Assembly: GCF_036323735.1 (NCBI RefSeq)
Contig: NC_086019.1
Coordinates: 233,472,102-233,536,101, forward strand
Length of the DNA stretch: 64,000 nucleotides
Origin: Rattus norvegicus
Taxonomy: Eukaryota > Chordata > Mammalia > Rodentia > Muridae
Direction of reading: 5' to 3'
The position numbers were made by a program, and so were the translations under genes. Below, in pieces: positions 43,271 through 52,746 of this stretch (positions within the stretch are counted from its first letter, which is position 1; every line of letters begins with the position of its first letter). Below the pieces are notes generated by a model. That model ran no database searches and was not told the origin of the DNA. It was given only the letters and a program-made list of their open reading frames with translations.

Positions 43271-44499
43271 CAATTCAAAGTGTGTTATTTTCCTCCACGA
43301 CAACAAGACATTGCTCTGTCCCTGTATTCTCTTCGGCTCTAATCTAGTCTGGGACTCAGCTGAAAAATGAAGGCATTATTCTCCGTGTTTCAATCTCGAA
43401 GAGAGATTTGATATAGTCTGTGGTCGGCAGCTGCTTTTAGAGGTCCTTCAAGAGGACTACAATCACCCCCACCCACCCACACAGACACACACCTCCACCG
43501 CTACCGCCCCTCATTGTGTGATCTGGTCAGCCTCATTCAGTAGAATTACAGCCACTGCTGCCCAACCCTGCCAAAAGCTTGCAATATTGAAATGGCTGCA
43601 CCTCAGACTGTCATGTGATTTCTGTATCATAGGAATTTTGGAAGCAGATGGTGAGCACAGAAGAGAGTGACGGTTACACTCTGCAGATGGGGCAAAGGGG
43701 AACGGGGGAACAAGGAGGTGAGAAGCGAACAGATCCTGGAGAAGCTCTGGGAGAAAAAGAATTGCCAAGAGTTTGCCTTCTGTCTAAAAATGCTCCCACA
43801 GGTTGCAGGAAGATGTGAAAGCACGGCACCTGACAGGAGGTTGGGGGTGGAGGAGAAGAGGCGAAAAGGGCTGTTTTGCTACAAAAGCAAAGAGGATTAT
43901 ATGTTTAAGCATGTTTTTTGTTTTATTTTGTTTTGTTTTGGGGGGGCGGGGTTATTCACACCAGGAAAATAGCAATGTTCATCAGTTCACCTGAGTCTGA
44001 CCTTCCGGTGGATGCTGTCTTATATAGACAGTGTGGCAGTTGAAGATGGAGCTCATAACCATGAACCAGATTCAGGTAAATGACTCGGGACACCCCACAC
44101 TCGATATGCCACCAGTGCTCTGCTCCCCAGAAAACTTACCTTCTTGGAAGGGGGCTGGTTTCTGTGGACGTCTCAGATGGCTGCTCTCCTAATTCTATCA
44201 TGAAATGTATTTCCCCTCGAGCTGGTATTTATCGCTACATTCTGGCACAGCTCCCGAAAGGCTGCATCTGTACCAAGAAGCTGGGGTTACGTGCAGTTCA
44301 TTAATATGCAAGAGGGGCCGTGAAATCGTTCCTGCTTCCGACAGGAGCTCGTACACGCCTTACTGGAATGCTTGTTTCTGAAGTGGCCTGGCACACCACA
44401 CGGACCTCCCTTGCCTTCCTTTAATCAGCTCCATCTTGTCATTCTATAAGGAGTTAAAAAATAAAAAAGCTTACTGAAAACCTCAAGAAAGGTGCTGTG

Positions 44500-44502
<3 letters not shown>
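43271..44502. other. Single-copy stretch
   Basis: No recognised gene. A C-rich patch (43465-43512) and a T/G-rich patch (43914-43951) are present. Confidence 0.4.
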
Positions 44503-44574
<72 letters not shown>

Positions 44575-44580
44575 TGTGTG

Positions 44581-44611
<31 letters not shown>

Positions 44612-44660
44612 GAATTTCTCTCTCTGTGTGTGTCTCTTTCTCTGTATGTCTCTGTCTCTG

Positions 44661-44708
<48 letters not shown>
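44503..44708 (+). repeat. Compound (TC)n-(TG)n-(TGTC)n-(TC)n microsatellite
   Basis: TC repeats (44503-44557), TG repeats (44557-44582), about seven TGTC units (44581-44610), a degenerate TC/TG section, and a second TC block (44663-44708). The long Arg/Glu and Ser/Leu frames over it are repeat artefacts. Confidence 0.97.
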
Positions 44709-44712
<4 letters not shown>

Positions 44713-45158
44713 CCCCACCCCCTCCATGAACACATCAAAGTAAGAAGTGACATGCTGTGCCCCGGAGCTCTTAGCAACATGCTTTTAGGTTTGGAAAATT
44801 TCATTTTCTACCTTATGATGATTACATGAGGAAAGATGAAATGTTCGCTTTGAGGTTTATTTGAGAAAGAGATGTAATAAATGTTGTGGCTTCCCACTGA
44901 ATGGAACAAATCCATTCTGGCCATATGAGGATATTAAAAATTACATATGTGTGTGCATGGGCACAGCCTATGTGGCTTAGGTGGCATTTGCGGTCCCCGA
45001 TGCTGAAAAGGGAGACCTGTGGTGGCTTCTTTCGGAAAATGCTGAATAAAGTTTTTCATTTTATCCAGCCTTGAATGCATTTGATTCCGAACGAAAATGA
45101 GTTTCCACCCTGTCTGAGGAATAGCAATCTCCTTTAAATCAGTCCCCACCCCCACAAA

Positions 45159-45288
45159 CATACTCATTCATGCGCTCGTGCACATGAACACTCACACACA
45201 AATACACGTACACATTCACACATACATCTTACATACGCATCCACAGAGAGACAGAAAGACAGGCAGACAGACAGACAGATTGATTCAC
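45159..45288 (+). repeat. CA-rich and (GACA)n low-complexity block
   Basis: Degenerate CA-rich sequence (45160-45242) is followed by GACA/GACAGA units (45247-45281). Confidence 0.8.
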
Positions 45289-45883
45289 ACAGACCATGCC
45301 AACATAAAGGGTCCCTGAAACTCACAAGCATGCTATGCCCCTTTCTAGCAAGCTCACTCTTCAAAATACCACAGCCAAGCAGAGGACTTTTGTGTTTCAT
45401 TCTGGCTAGGAGGAATTTTTTTTTCCCTATGTTTTTGTTTTTGCCTGGGGAACTTCTGTCTTGGCTGGGAGCTAAATGGGAAATGATCATCTCGCCTAGC
45501 ACAGGAAATAGAGCCATCAAGGTAGGGAAATGGCCTCATGACTTCAGCCCTGTGAGTATCCTTTAGTGAGAAAGAAGGCTAGGAAAGAAATCAAGTATTC
45601 AGCAAGTCAACCGTTTCCCCCACACCCAGAGACATGCAGTCCTGGGCTCTAGTCAGAGCTCTGACATCACATACACCATTCTTTGTTTGCCCCACTGCTG
45701 GACCGCACAGGTTGTAAGAGGTAGGATTTTTTCCAAAGTTTTGCCCATCAGCACCACTCAGACAGGCCGACCTCCCCAGAAAGTCAATCATCAGACAGCC
45801 TTGGGGTCAGTTCCTCTGCCTCTTGTGAGGATGCTGATCATTGAGTTTGGGGCAGACCTATGAGGGTTTTGGTTTTGGGGTTG
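45289..45883. other. Single-copy stretch
   Basis: No repeat family or exon is recognised. Confidence 0.4.

Positions 45884-45911
<28 letters not shown>
45884..45911 (+). repeat. T28 homopolymer
   Basis: An uninterrupted run of 28 T. It looks like the tail of a reverse-oriented retrotransposed copy, but no SINE or L1 body is recognised on its right side, and no target-site duplication is visible. Confidence 0.97.
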
Positions 45912-45914
<3 letters not shown>

Positions 45915-46021
45915 TTGGCTGTCAACAGGAAGAAAGAGCTTGATTCTATTTCACAAATAACCTCAAGCCCCAGCTTTTCAGTAATAAGTAATCTTTGCTC
46001 GTTCCCCTTCTTCGGGCAACA

Positions 46022-46345
46022 AGAAATGGCATTTATCAAATGTTTACTGTGTTCTCTTACACAGACTCCCTGCCCTTATCCTGCTCAGATCTGTACTTAA
46101 TGAGAGATGGCTACCTCTAAACATGCTTACGCATTTAACATTTTCAACATTTTTGCATAAGGACACTATCATGTACTATTAACTATTAGGATCCCTCCAT
46201 CCTGGGTGAAGAAACCAGAGATACAGAGTTCACTGGATCTATACAATTACAGTGTAGAGGGGAGGGGCTGACCCTCAAACCCAGGGATTCCATCTGACTC
46301 CTGAGTCTATGCTGCCAACCACCAGACTATGCTGCCTCCTTCTGG
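46022..46345 (-). mobile_element. MIR-like relic
   Basis: Reverse-oriented old SINE features: 'GGCATTTATCAAATGTTTACTGTG' (46028) at one end. At the other is 'GACCCTCAAACCCAGGGATTCCATCTGACTCCTGAG' (46270), then 'CCACCAGACTATGCTGCCTCC'. The middle is diverged. Confidence 0.55.
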
Positions 46346-46979
46346 TAGGAGGTTCCTGGTGCACCATGGTCTTCAGTGGCCTTTGTGTGTGGAAGGTGCC
46401 GTCCACAAGTCCATTTCCTCTGACCATAATGAGGTCTTGGAATAGCCATAAGCATTTTTTTCCACAGTGTTTGATTCCCTCAGAAGTGCTGAATGAATTT
46501 AAAAGAACAAAAAACAAAAAAACAAAACAGATTATCAACAGTATGTCAAAACACTTAAGGGGTGGTAAATGATGGATGAAAATCAACACACTCTCCCACT
46601 GTTGGGGGAAAGAGATGGCGAGGAAGAACTCAGACACCAAGCTGCCATGTGTGTGGTGTTCCTAATTGAGTAGAAAGGACCACAGGATAAACAGTGAAAG
46701 CTGTGTTATAGCTGCGTGTTTGCTGCTCACTGGTTATCAAATCTTGGACAAGGGTTGATGTGTGGTGTTGCTATTTTTACACTCTCTTCGATTAAGGGAT
46801 TTAGTCTATGTAGGGAGAAAATGGCATGAACAGATACCTGGACTATGGAAGGAAGGTGGAAGGATAGAGTTAAAAATCAGTTTACACATGTAGGAATACA
46901 ATAACTGTTATTATCACCAAGACTGTGCATCATTAAGGGCCTTTGTAAACCTAGAATTGTCCTTCTATTGCTGCCCAGT
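46346..46979. other. Single-copy stretch
   Basis: No recognised repeat or gene. An A-rich patch lies at 46498-46530. The 121-codon minus frame (46275-46640) begins here and ends in the MIR relic, with no domain. Confidence 0.4.
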
Positions 46980-47105
46980 AAGACATTATAATCCCCACCT
47001 TACAGATGCAGCAACTATGAGCCAACAACATTATAACATGCTCAAGGTCACAGAGCTAATAAGGGACTGGGCTGGGACAGAAATCCAGGTCATTCTGTTT
47101 CTATG
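46980..47105 (-). mobile_element. MIR SINE relic
   Basis: Reverse-oriented and well ordered: 'ATAATCCCCACCTTACAGATGCAGCAAC' (46988), 'CATGCTCAAGGTCACAGAGCTAATAAGG' (47037), and 'GAAATCCAGGTCATTCTGTTTC' (47079). Confidence 0.78.
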
Positions 47106-47880
47106 GTCCACCCTCAGGAGCAAGAGTGGCCGAGTGCCACTACATTCCTTAGGTAAGGCCCCTCCTAGGAAGCTGTGTCATTTTGACTCCCATAAGCACC
47201 GCTGGCCTGCCCTGAGGTGATAGACACTGGGGAGAAGCTCTCCAGGGTTCCTCTGCACCAGAAGGAACCACTTGGCACTGCTGGTTCCAAAGTACTTCCC
47301 TAGCAGCAGCTGTTGCAAGACCAGCAACACACTGAGTCAGGATGAACAAACTGTTCCCTAGAAACCAGCCCTTTCTGCTCCTCTCCCCTTAGACCTTGAA
47401 GCAAAATCCTCTTGATAATTCAGGGGAATGCATCATGTGACTCTGTTGTCTCAGAGCCTGTCACTAGCCCATTCACTCAGTGCTTATTAAAAAAAAAAAA
47501 AAACTGTCTGGGTGCCATCAAATCCTTTTTCTTCCGTGCCTCTATCAACTCCCTTCCAAATTTAAAACTGTGCTTCCTTTATTATATATCAAAGACATCA
47601 ATAGAGGGTCGATACAAAGCATACAAGCTTCTAAATGAAGCATTCTTTGGGTGGGATCATTCTATGCTGAATGCTCTTAATAAACTCTTTAAAGTCCACT
47701 AATATAACCAGAGACTTAAAAATAATTAAATCCCTACATTTATGACTGTGTGCATCTGAATAAGTCCCCGTCCCTACACAGCTTTGAGATAAGTAAAGCC
47801 AGACAATGCCTGGAAAGTGTGAACCGCTCACAGGTAGCTGGTATCCAGAAGCAGCCTAATGATGGTTGTAGCTACACTCA
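47106..47880. other. Single-copy stretch with A15 run
   Basis: No recognised gene. A 15-A homopolymer lies at 47489-47503. Confidence 0.45.
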
Positions 47881-47897
47881 GAGATCTTAACAGAAGC

Positions 47898-47911
47898 GGG
47901 GGGGGGGGGGG
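47898..47911 (+). repeat. G14 homopolymer
   Basis: Fourteen consecutive G, followed after one T by AGGAGGTTGGAGGG. Confidence 0.97.
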
Positions 47912-47979
47912 TAGGAGGTTGGAGGGTGTGCCCAGAGTGTTCCCTTCCTCACATCCTCCAAGCACTTGCCAGAGCCTAC

Positions 47980-48025
47980 CATCAATCAATCAATCAATCA
48001 ATCAGTCAATCAATCATCAGTCAAT
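47980..48025 (+). repeat. (ATCA)n microsatellite
   Basis: ATCA units with two GTCA variants. Confidence 0.95.
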
Positions 48026-48814
48026 AAAAACTGAGGAAGCCAAAGCCCAGGGAACATACCTGGCAAGGGTCACTGATCTGAAATAGAATACAAGGTGGGG
48101 TTGGCGAGTTACGGGAGCAGAGTCAAGAACAGATGGAAAATTACTGGACCTGATTCATCCCTCGAAGACTAGTTAAGACTTTCCTTAATAACTGATTTCT
48201 ATCTATGCGAATGCCGTGAGTGCACAGACTAGCTGCACACAAGAGTTTGCCATGAGACTTACATCACCATCCTGGCAGCAGTATTTTGACTGTAGAAATT
48301 GGCATATGGCTTGCTTTCCTCAGTGAAAAACCTCGTGGGGTGGATGCATGCTCTGTCTGAATCGAAGCCACACCATGGCTCTGCCGTCTTCTCCTTCCTT
48401 CTGCCATGGGGTCTGTGATACACCCCATGAAATAATGGGACCATGCGACTTATTATCCAACCCCGACACTTCATCCGCTGTACTTTTTACCGACTCACAA
48501 AGGGACCCATTGTGAATGTAGAGGTGCTTCACCGGAAATGATGCCCTGGAGTTTGAAGGAAAAACACTGTGTATGTTATCTGAAACACATTACTTAAAAA
48601 CAAGCTTGTCCTACGTTTCCCAACTTTTCAGAGACCTGCTATTCATAGGGGACACCATGGCACTCAACACTGCATTGAGCTAAAGCAATCAGTGCCCCCA
48701 ACCAGAATCTTTGTGTTCACCAAATGAGCCCCCTGCTTTGAGATGAGTACATTCTAATGGCACTTGTAAATTCCCAGAAGTGATCTTTAAAAAGAAAAGA
48801 AAATTCTCCAGCCA
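48026..48814. other. Single-copy stretch
   Basis: No recognisable repeat. Two overlapping minus-strand frames of 70 and 71 codons are in different registers with no known domain. Confidence 0.4.
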
Positions 48815-49372
48815 TGCCACTCCCTTGCTTAAAACCCTCTGGCTGACTCTCTGCTGTATCCCAGTTCCCCAGTTCCAGGAAGACTTTTAAAAAAAAAAAG
48901 AAAGAAAGAAACAAAACCAGACTGTTGCCCAGCCTACCGTCTAACCCCCATTTATCTGTCCAGCTCTATTTGTGCCCAATGCACAATACATTCCAGAGAC
49001 CTGACTTCTTACTATTATCAGTAATTGCCTTTGTATATAATTCCGTGCTGTCCAAATGTCTCTTCCTACATGCCAAAAATGTCCTTTCAACCCACTCTCC
49101 CATCATCCTATTGGCAAAACCTTCCTCTTCTTTCCCGTAAGTCCCAGCTCCCACTCTTCCTCCTCTGAGGAGCCCTCCTAAATGGGGGTTGACTGTGCTG
49201 CTGACTGTATCACAAGCCCCTCCCGGGAGCACTATGTCCCTCAGCCTTCTCCACCTGACCATGGAGCCTCTATAACAGTATTGTCTTCATCGATACCTGC
49301 AAAGTGTCTGTAATGGAGGCCAGGGTGTTCTAGATCACCTTGAAACATCTGCTGGATGAATGAGTGGGAAGG
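48815..49372 (+). mobile_element. L2 LINE relic (about 0.55 kb)
   Basis: A forward L2 3' portion in order: 'CCACTCCCTTGCTTAAAACCCTCTGGCTGA' (48818), 'CTCTTCCTACATGCCAAAAATGTCC' (49058), 'GGCAAAACCTTCCTCTTC' (49113), 'CTCTGAGGAGCCCTCCTAA' (49163), ending near 'GCTGGATGAATGAGTGGG' (49351). An A-rich AAAG segment (48886-48912) interrupts it. The translated frames are decayed. Confidence 0.82.
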
Positions 49373-49449
49373 ATGTAGGGGATGGATGAAGAGTTTCCCT
49401 CTGCCTCTGCAGTCATGAGATTCTCTGAAATCTGTGAAGAATTCCAGCT

Positions 49450-49555
49450 GAGTATGGAAGCACACACCTGTCATGACACTGCTCTGAACGATCAGACGTG
49501 AGAATAGTGAGTTTGAGATCTTAGGCTACGTTGAAAGACGCTTCCAACAAAACCA
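49450..49555 (+). mobile_element. B1-like SINE, tail expanded
   Basis: Forward. 'TGAGTATGGAAGCACACACCTGTCATGACACTGCTC' and 'GTGAGTTTGAGATCTTAGGCTACGTTG' resemble a diverged B1. Its A-tail position is where the purine hexamer array begins. Confidence 0.6.
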
Positions 49556-49810
49556 AAAGGGAGAGGGAGAGGGAGAGGGAGAGGGAGAGGGAGAGGGAGG
49601 GGGAGAGGGAGAGGGAGAGGGAGAGGGAGAGGGAGAGGGGGAGGGGGAGGGAGAGGGAGAGGGAGAGGGAGAGGGAGAGGGGGAGGGGGAGGGAGAGGGA
49701 GAGGGAGAGGGAGAGGGAGAGGGAGAGGGGGAGGGAGAGGGAGAGGGGGAGGGGGAGGGGGAGGGAGAGGGAGAGGGAGAGGGAGAGGGAGAGGGAGAGG
49801 GAGAAAGGAA
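49555..49810 (+). repeat. (GAGAGG)n homopurine array, 256 nt
   Basis: An uninterrupted all-purine strand of 256 nt, made of about 40 GGGAGA/GAGAGG hexamers with regular GGGGGA variants. Long Arg/Glu (plus) and Ser/Leu (minus) frames are artefacts of it. Confidence 0.97.
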
Positions 49811-50140
49811 TTGCAGATGCCTCCATGTCAGAGTTCAGGTATTTAGATATTCTGATTGCAAAATCCATATATTTAGCTATTCTGATAGTGGGAACAATAA
49901 GTTATCATATGGTATACAGTTGACTTTGGTGTCTTTTGAATGGAGTAATTTACTTTTAGAGCTAGGAACCATCCAAGACCACCCTACTCCACTCAGGTAA
50001 AAAAGAGATGTGTTAATTAGAACATAGTTAAGTTAGAAGACAGTGAATCTGGAGGCTCATGTTTTGACCCACTGTTTTGTTATTCTGTCAGAGTCAGTGG
50101 ATCTAGAGACCCTGCATTAGCCCACTGTTCTTTTGTTGTT

Positions 50141-50226
50141 ATACATATATATATATATATGCATATATATATACACATATATACATATATATGTACTTCC
50201 ATATATATATATATATATATATATAT

Positions 50227-50259
<33 letters not shown>
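50141..50259 (+). repeat. (TA)n-(GT)n compound microsatellite
   Basis: Self-complementary TA/CATATA sequence (50141-50226) with a short unique spacer GTACTTCC near 50192, followed by (GT)n at 50227-50258. Confidence 0.96.
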
Positions 50260-50260
<1 letters not shown>

Positions 50261-50419
50261 TCCTTCTCTCCTTCAAACTCATGGCTTTTTCCCACCTCAG
50301 TTGTTACAACCCGTACATATGTATTTGTATGTACATATGTATCCCTAAATATAACCAGCTAAGTCCTTATAATATGTCTTGTATATTTTTAAGGCTGACT
50401 CTTTGGCAATAGACAACCA

Positions 50420-51445
50420 CTTGGTGTGTTCTTCCCTGGTGAAGGTCACCTCTCCTATTCCCAGCTTTCCTCAGTTGCCTGTGGTTCTTTGTGTAAAGTT
50501 GAGTTCTTGTGGACTTGCCTTTATGCAGTTTGGCCTGTTCATTGATGTCCTCGTTGTTCAGCTCATGTTGGTTAGACTTTTCAGGTAGCTTCTGATGTTT
50601 CTAGGAGATACAGTCTCAGTGCAAACTCCCTTATCCTCTGTCTCTCCCAATCTTTCCACACCACCTCCTCCTCATTGTTCCCTAAGCTTTAAATTTCTGA
50701 GTGTTTTATAGATTTATCCACTGGGACTGGGCATCACAACTCTGCCAATTGATTATTTGTGATTTTCTGCAAAGAACCATTTCCTTGATGAGGTGTGAAG
50801 ACTGCCCTTATCTGTCAGCATAAAGACAAATGTTTGCAGATTGTTGTTAGGAATTGTGCTGGTTGAGCAAATCAGTGGCCATAGCTTTTCCTACAATAGC
50901 CATGATTTCACCAGTACTGATTAGTTAGGTAGTTTCCAGCTCTGGGCATGGTATCCCTCTTGTTGAATTGGTCTTAAGTCCAATTAGAGAGAAGTTGGTT
51001 ACCACCTACATATATGTGCCATTACTGCTCTCATAGGGTTTACATGCCAAGCTTGTGGTCGATGAAGTACATATATGTCAAAAGTGGGTAGGGCTGTTGG
51101 TTGCGTCCCTCCTTTCGGAAGGTGACTTCTGATACCGTGAGGTATCAGGGAGGGGGCATCCAGGTACTTCCAGCTCATGGACCTCTTGGTCCTGTTTCCA
51201 CAGTACATGATGTCTTTAACAATAGAGGATTACCTTCCATTACCTTCCCCCTCTAGGGAGTAACCAAGGCCAATAGCAATTGCTGTATGTCTTGGGTGTC
51301 TCTTAGACATCCCTGGCCAACAACCCAAAAGAAGGTATCTCATGTGTGGTTTTGGGATTTTTGTTAGATGGTCTTTCACTCTTGGAGAGAACACATCAAC
51401 TCAAATGAGAAGCATTCATTACTACTATATATGAACATGTACAAG
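50420..51445 (-). mobile_element. LINE-1 (Lx-type) 3' region, 1.0 kb
   Basis: A reverse-oriented old L1 3' region. Landmarks: 'TTCCTCAGTTGCCTGTGGTTCTTTGTG' (50469), 'GATTTATCCACTGGGACTGGGC' (50711), 'TTCCTTGATGAGGTGTGAAGACTG' (50791), 'GGTCTTAAGTCCAATTAGAGAG' (50970), 'GGTTGCGTCCCTCCTTTCGGAAGG' (51099) and 'GGTTTTGGGATTTTTGTTAGATGG' (51349). It contains no ORF2 and is cut on its 3' side at or near the GT tract. Confidence 0.75.
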
Positions 51446-51654
51446 TATAGTACTACAAGTGTGCTTAGGGGAATGTTTGATTATATGAACAGTGGAAATA
51501 GAAGTATGAAGAGAAATGTATAGAAAACAATATTTGACGCTGAAATATATTCAAATTTTTAAATTTTCATTATGTCATTTTATACACACTAATTTTTGCA
51601 TGTATGTTGATTTTGTATGTGGATCCGTGTTCATGTGTGTATGAACATGTGTGT

Positions 51655-51928
51655 CCACAAATATGCATGTGAAGGCAGATGTCAATGCCAAACACCTTCC
51701 TCTGTTGTCTTCCACCTTATCTTTTAGATAAGATCTCTTAATGGATGCAGCACTCACTAATCCTGCCAAACTAGTCAGTCAGCAAGCCTTGGAAATCCTC
51801 CTGTCTCTGCTGCCCCAGGGTTAGGATTACAAATACATTTCTCAGATCACTACATGGGCTTTGAGAATCTGAACTCAGATTATTATGTTTGAGTGGCAAG
51901 CACTTTACTGACTGAGACACCCCTTCAG
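51655..51928 (-). mobile_element. B4 SINE
   Basis: Reverse-oriented ID-B1 composite. 'AAGGCAGATGTCAATGCCAAACACCTTCCTC' (51673) is followed by 'GCAAGCCTTGGAAATCCTCCTGTCTCTGC' (51782), 'GGGTTAGGATTACAAATAC' and 'GGCAAGCACTTTACTGACTGAGACACCCC' (51896) at the ID end. Confidence 0.83.
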
Positions 51929-52264
51929 TACCTGAATCTGCTAATTAAAAAGAAACATGTCATTAAAAGCTATAAAGCTGGATTCCCACATGCTTCTGAA
52001 GGCACCACAGATCATAGCAACCTTTTGGGAAATAAACATGGAAAGTCTGAGCAGGAAGCACAATGTTCGTGCTACTTTGACAAAGCAGCAGCACGAAAAA
52101 CTGTTTGTAAAAGAATATTTATGAGGACCACCTCAATCTGCAATGAGATGAGAGGACATATAAAAGCAGGAGAATATTTTTCAGTCGTTAAACATCGTAA
52201 CTATGCAACCTACGTGGAGATGTGGAAAGGACATAATATGAAATGGATCTCACAGAAATCAGAA

Positions 52265-52265
<1 letters not shown>
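51929..52265. other. Single-copy stretch with 124-codon frame
   Basis: The plus-strand frame 51893-52267 starts inside the reversed B4 SINE and runs into the GT microsatellite. No family is recognised, so I do not call a gene. Confidence 0.4.
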
Positions 52266-52311
<46 letters not shown>

Positions 52312-52331
52312 TGTGTGTGTGTTTGTGTGTG
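52266..52331 (+). repeat. (TG)n microsatellite
   Basis: 66 nt of TG repeats with two TTTG interruptions near its end. Confidence 0.97.
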
Positions 52332-52444
52332 ATGTAGCAACTTTATAAAAACTTACTCTAAGCAGGCATTGAACAGCAAGCTTTTTAAAAGTTATGATAG
52401 GCAACTTAGAGAATAACAAGTTTTAAGGAGGCTTAAGGATTTGG

Positions 52445-52746
52445 AGGGAACATGGCAGCAAGCAGTCAGGCACAGGGCCAGAACATTGCTAAGAGCTTGC
52501 ATGAGAGAGAGACAGTCAAGAGACAGACAGAGAGAGACACAGAAACAGAGACACGGAGACAGAAAGACAGAGAAAGAACACTAAGAATGGCAAGGGTTTT
52601 TAAGATCTCAAATCCCACCCCAGTGACACACCTCCTCCTCCAATAAGGCCACACCTTCTAGTTTTCCCCCAAACAGTCCCATCAACTGAAAATTAAGAAT
52701 TCAAGCTTATGACCCTATGAGGGCCATTTTCATTCAAACCATCACA
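52445..52746 (-). mobile_element. MaLR LTR, 3'-truncated
   Basis: A reverse-oriented LTR of the same type as 14996-15386. 'GTGACACACCTCCTCCTCCAATAAGGCCACACC' (52622) and the terminus 'TTCATTCAAACCATCACA' ending at 52746 are diagnostic. An AGAGACAGA-rich stretch lies at 52503-52575. The LTR 3' half is missing. Confidence 0.8.

Noticed and set aside
44425..44804. Arg-Glu-rich and Ser-Leu-rich frames over 44.4-44.8 kb
   Set aside because: Translations of the TC/TG compound microsatellite.
47980..48025. Short regular repeats that could suggest a CRISPR array
   Set aside because: Simple ATCA tetramers with no unique spacers, in a mammalian context.
49521..49923. Long Arg-Glu (plus) and Ser-Leu (minus) frames
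   Set aside because: Pure products of the GAGAGG hexamer array.
51893..52267. 124-codon plus-strand frame
   Set aside because: It starts inside a reversed B4 SINE and stops at a GT tract, with no known family.
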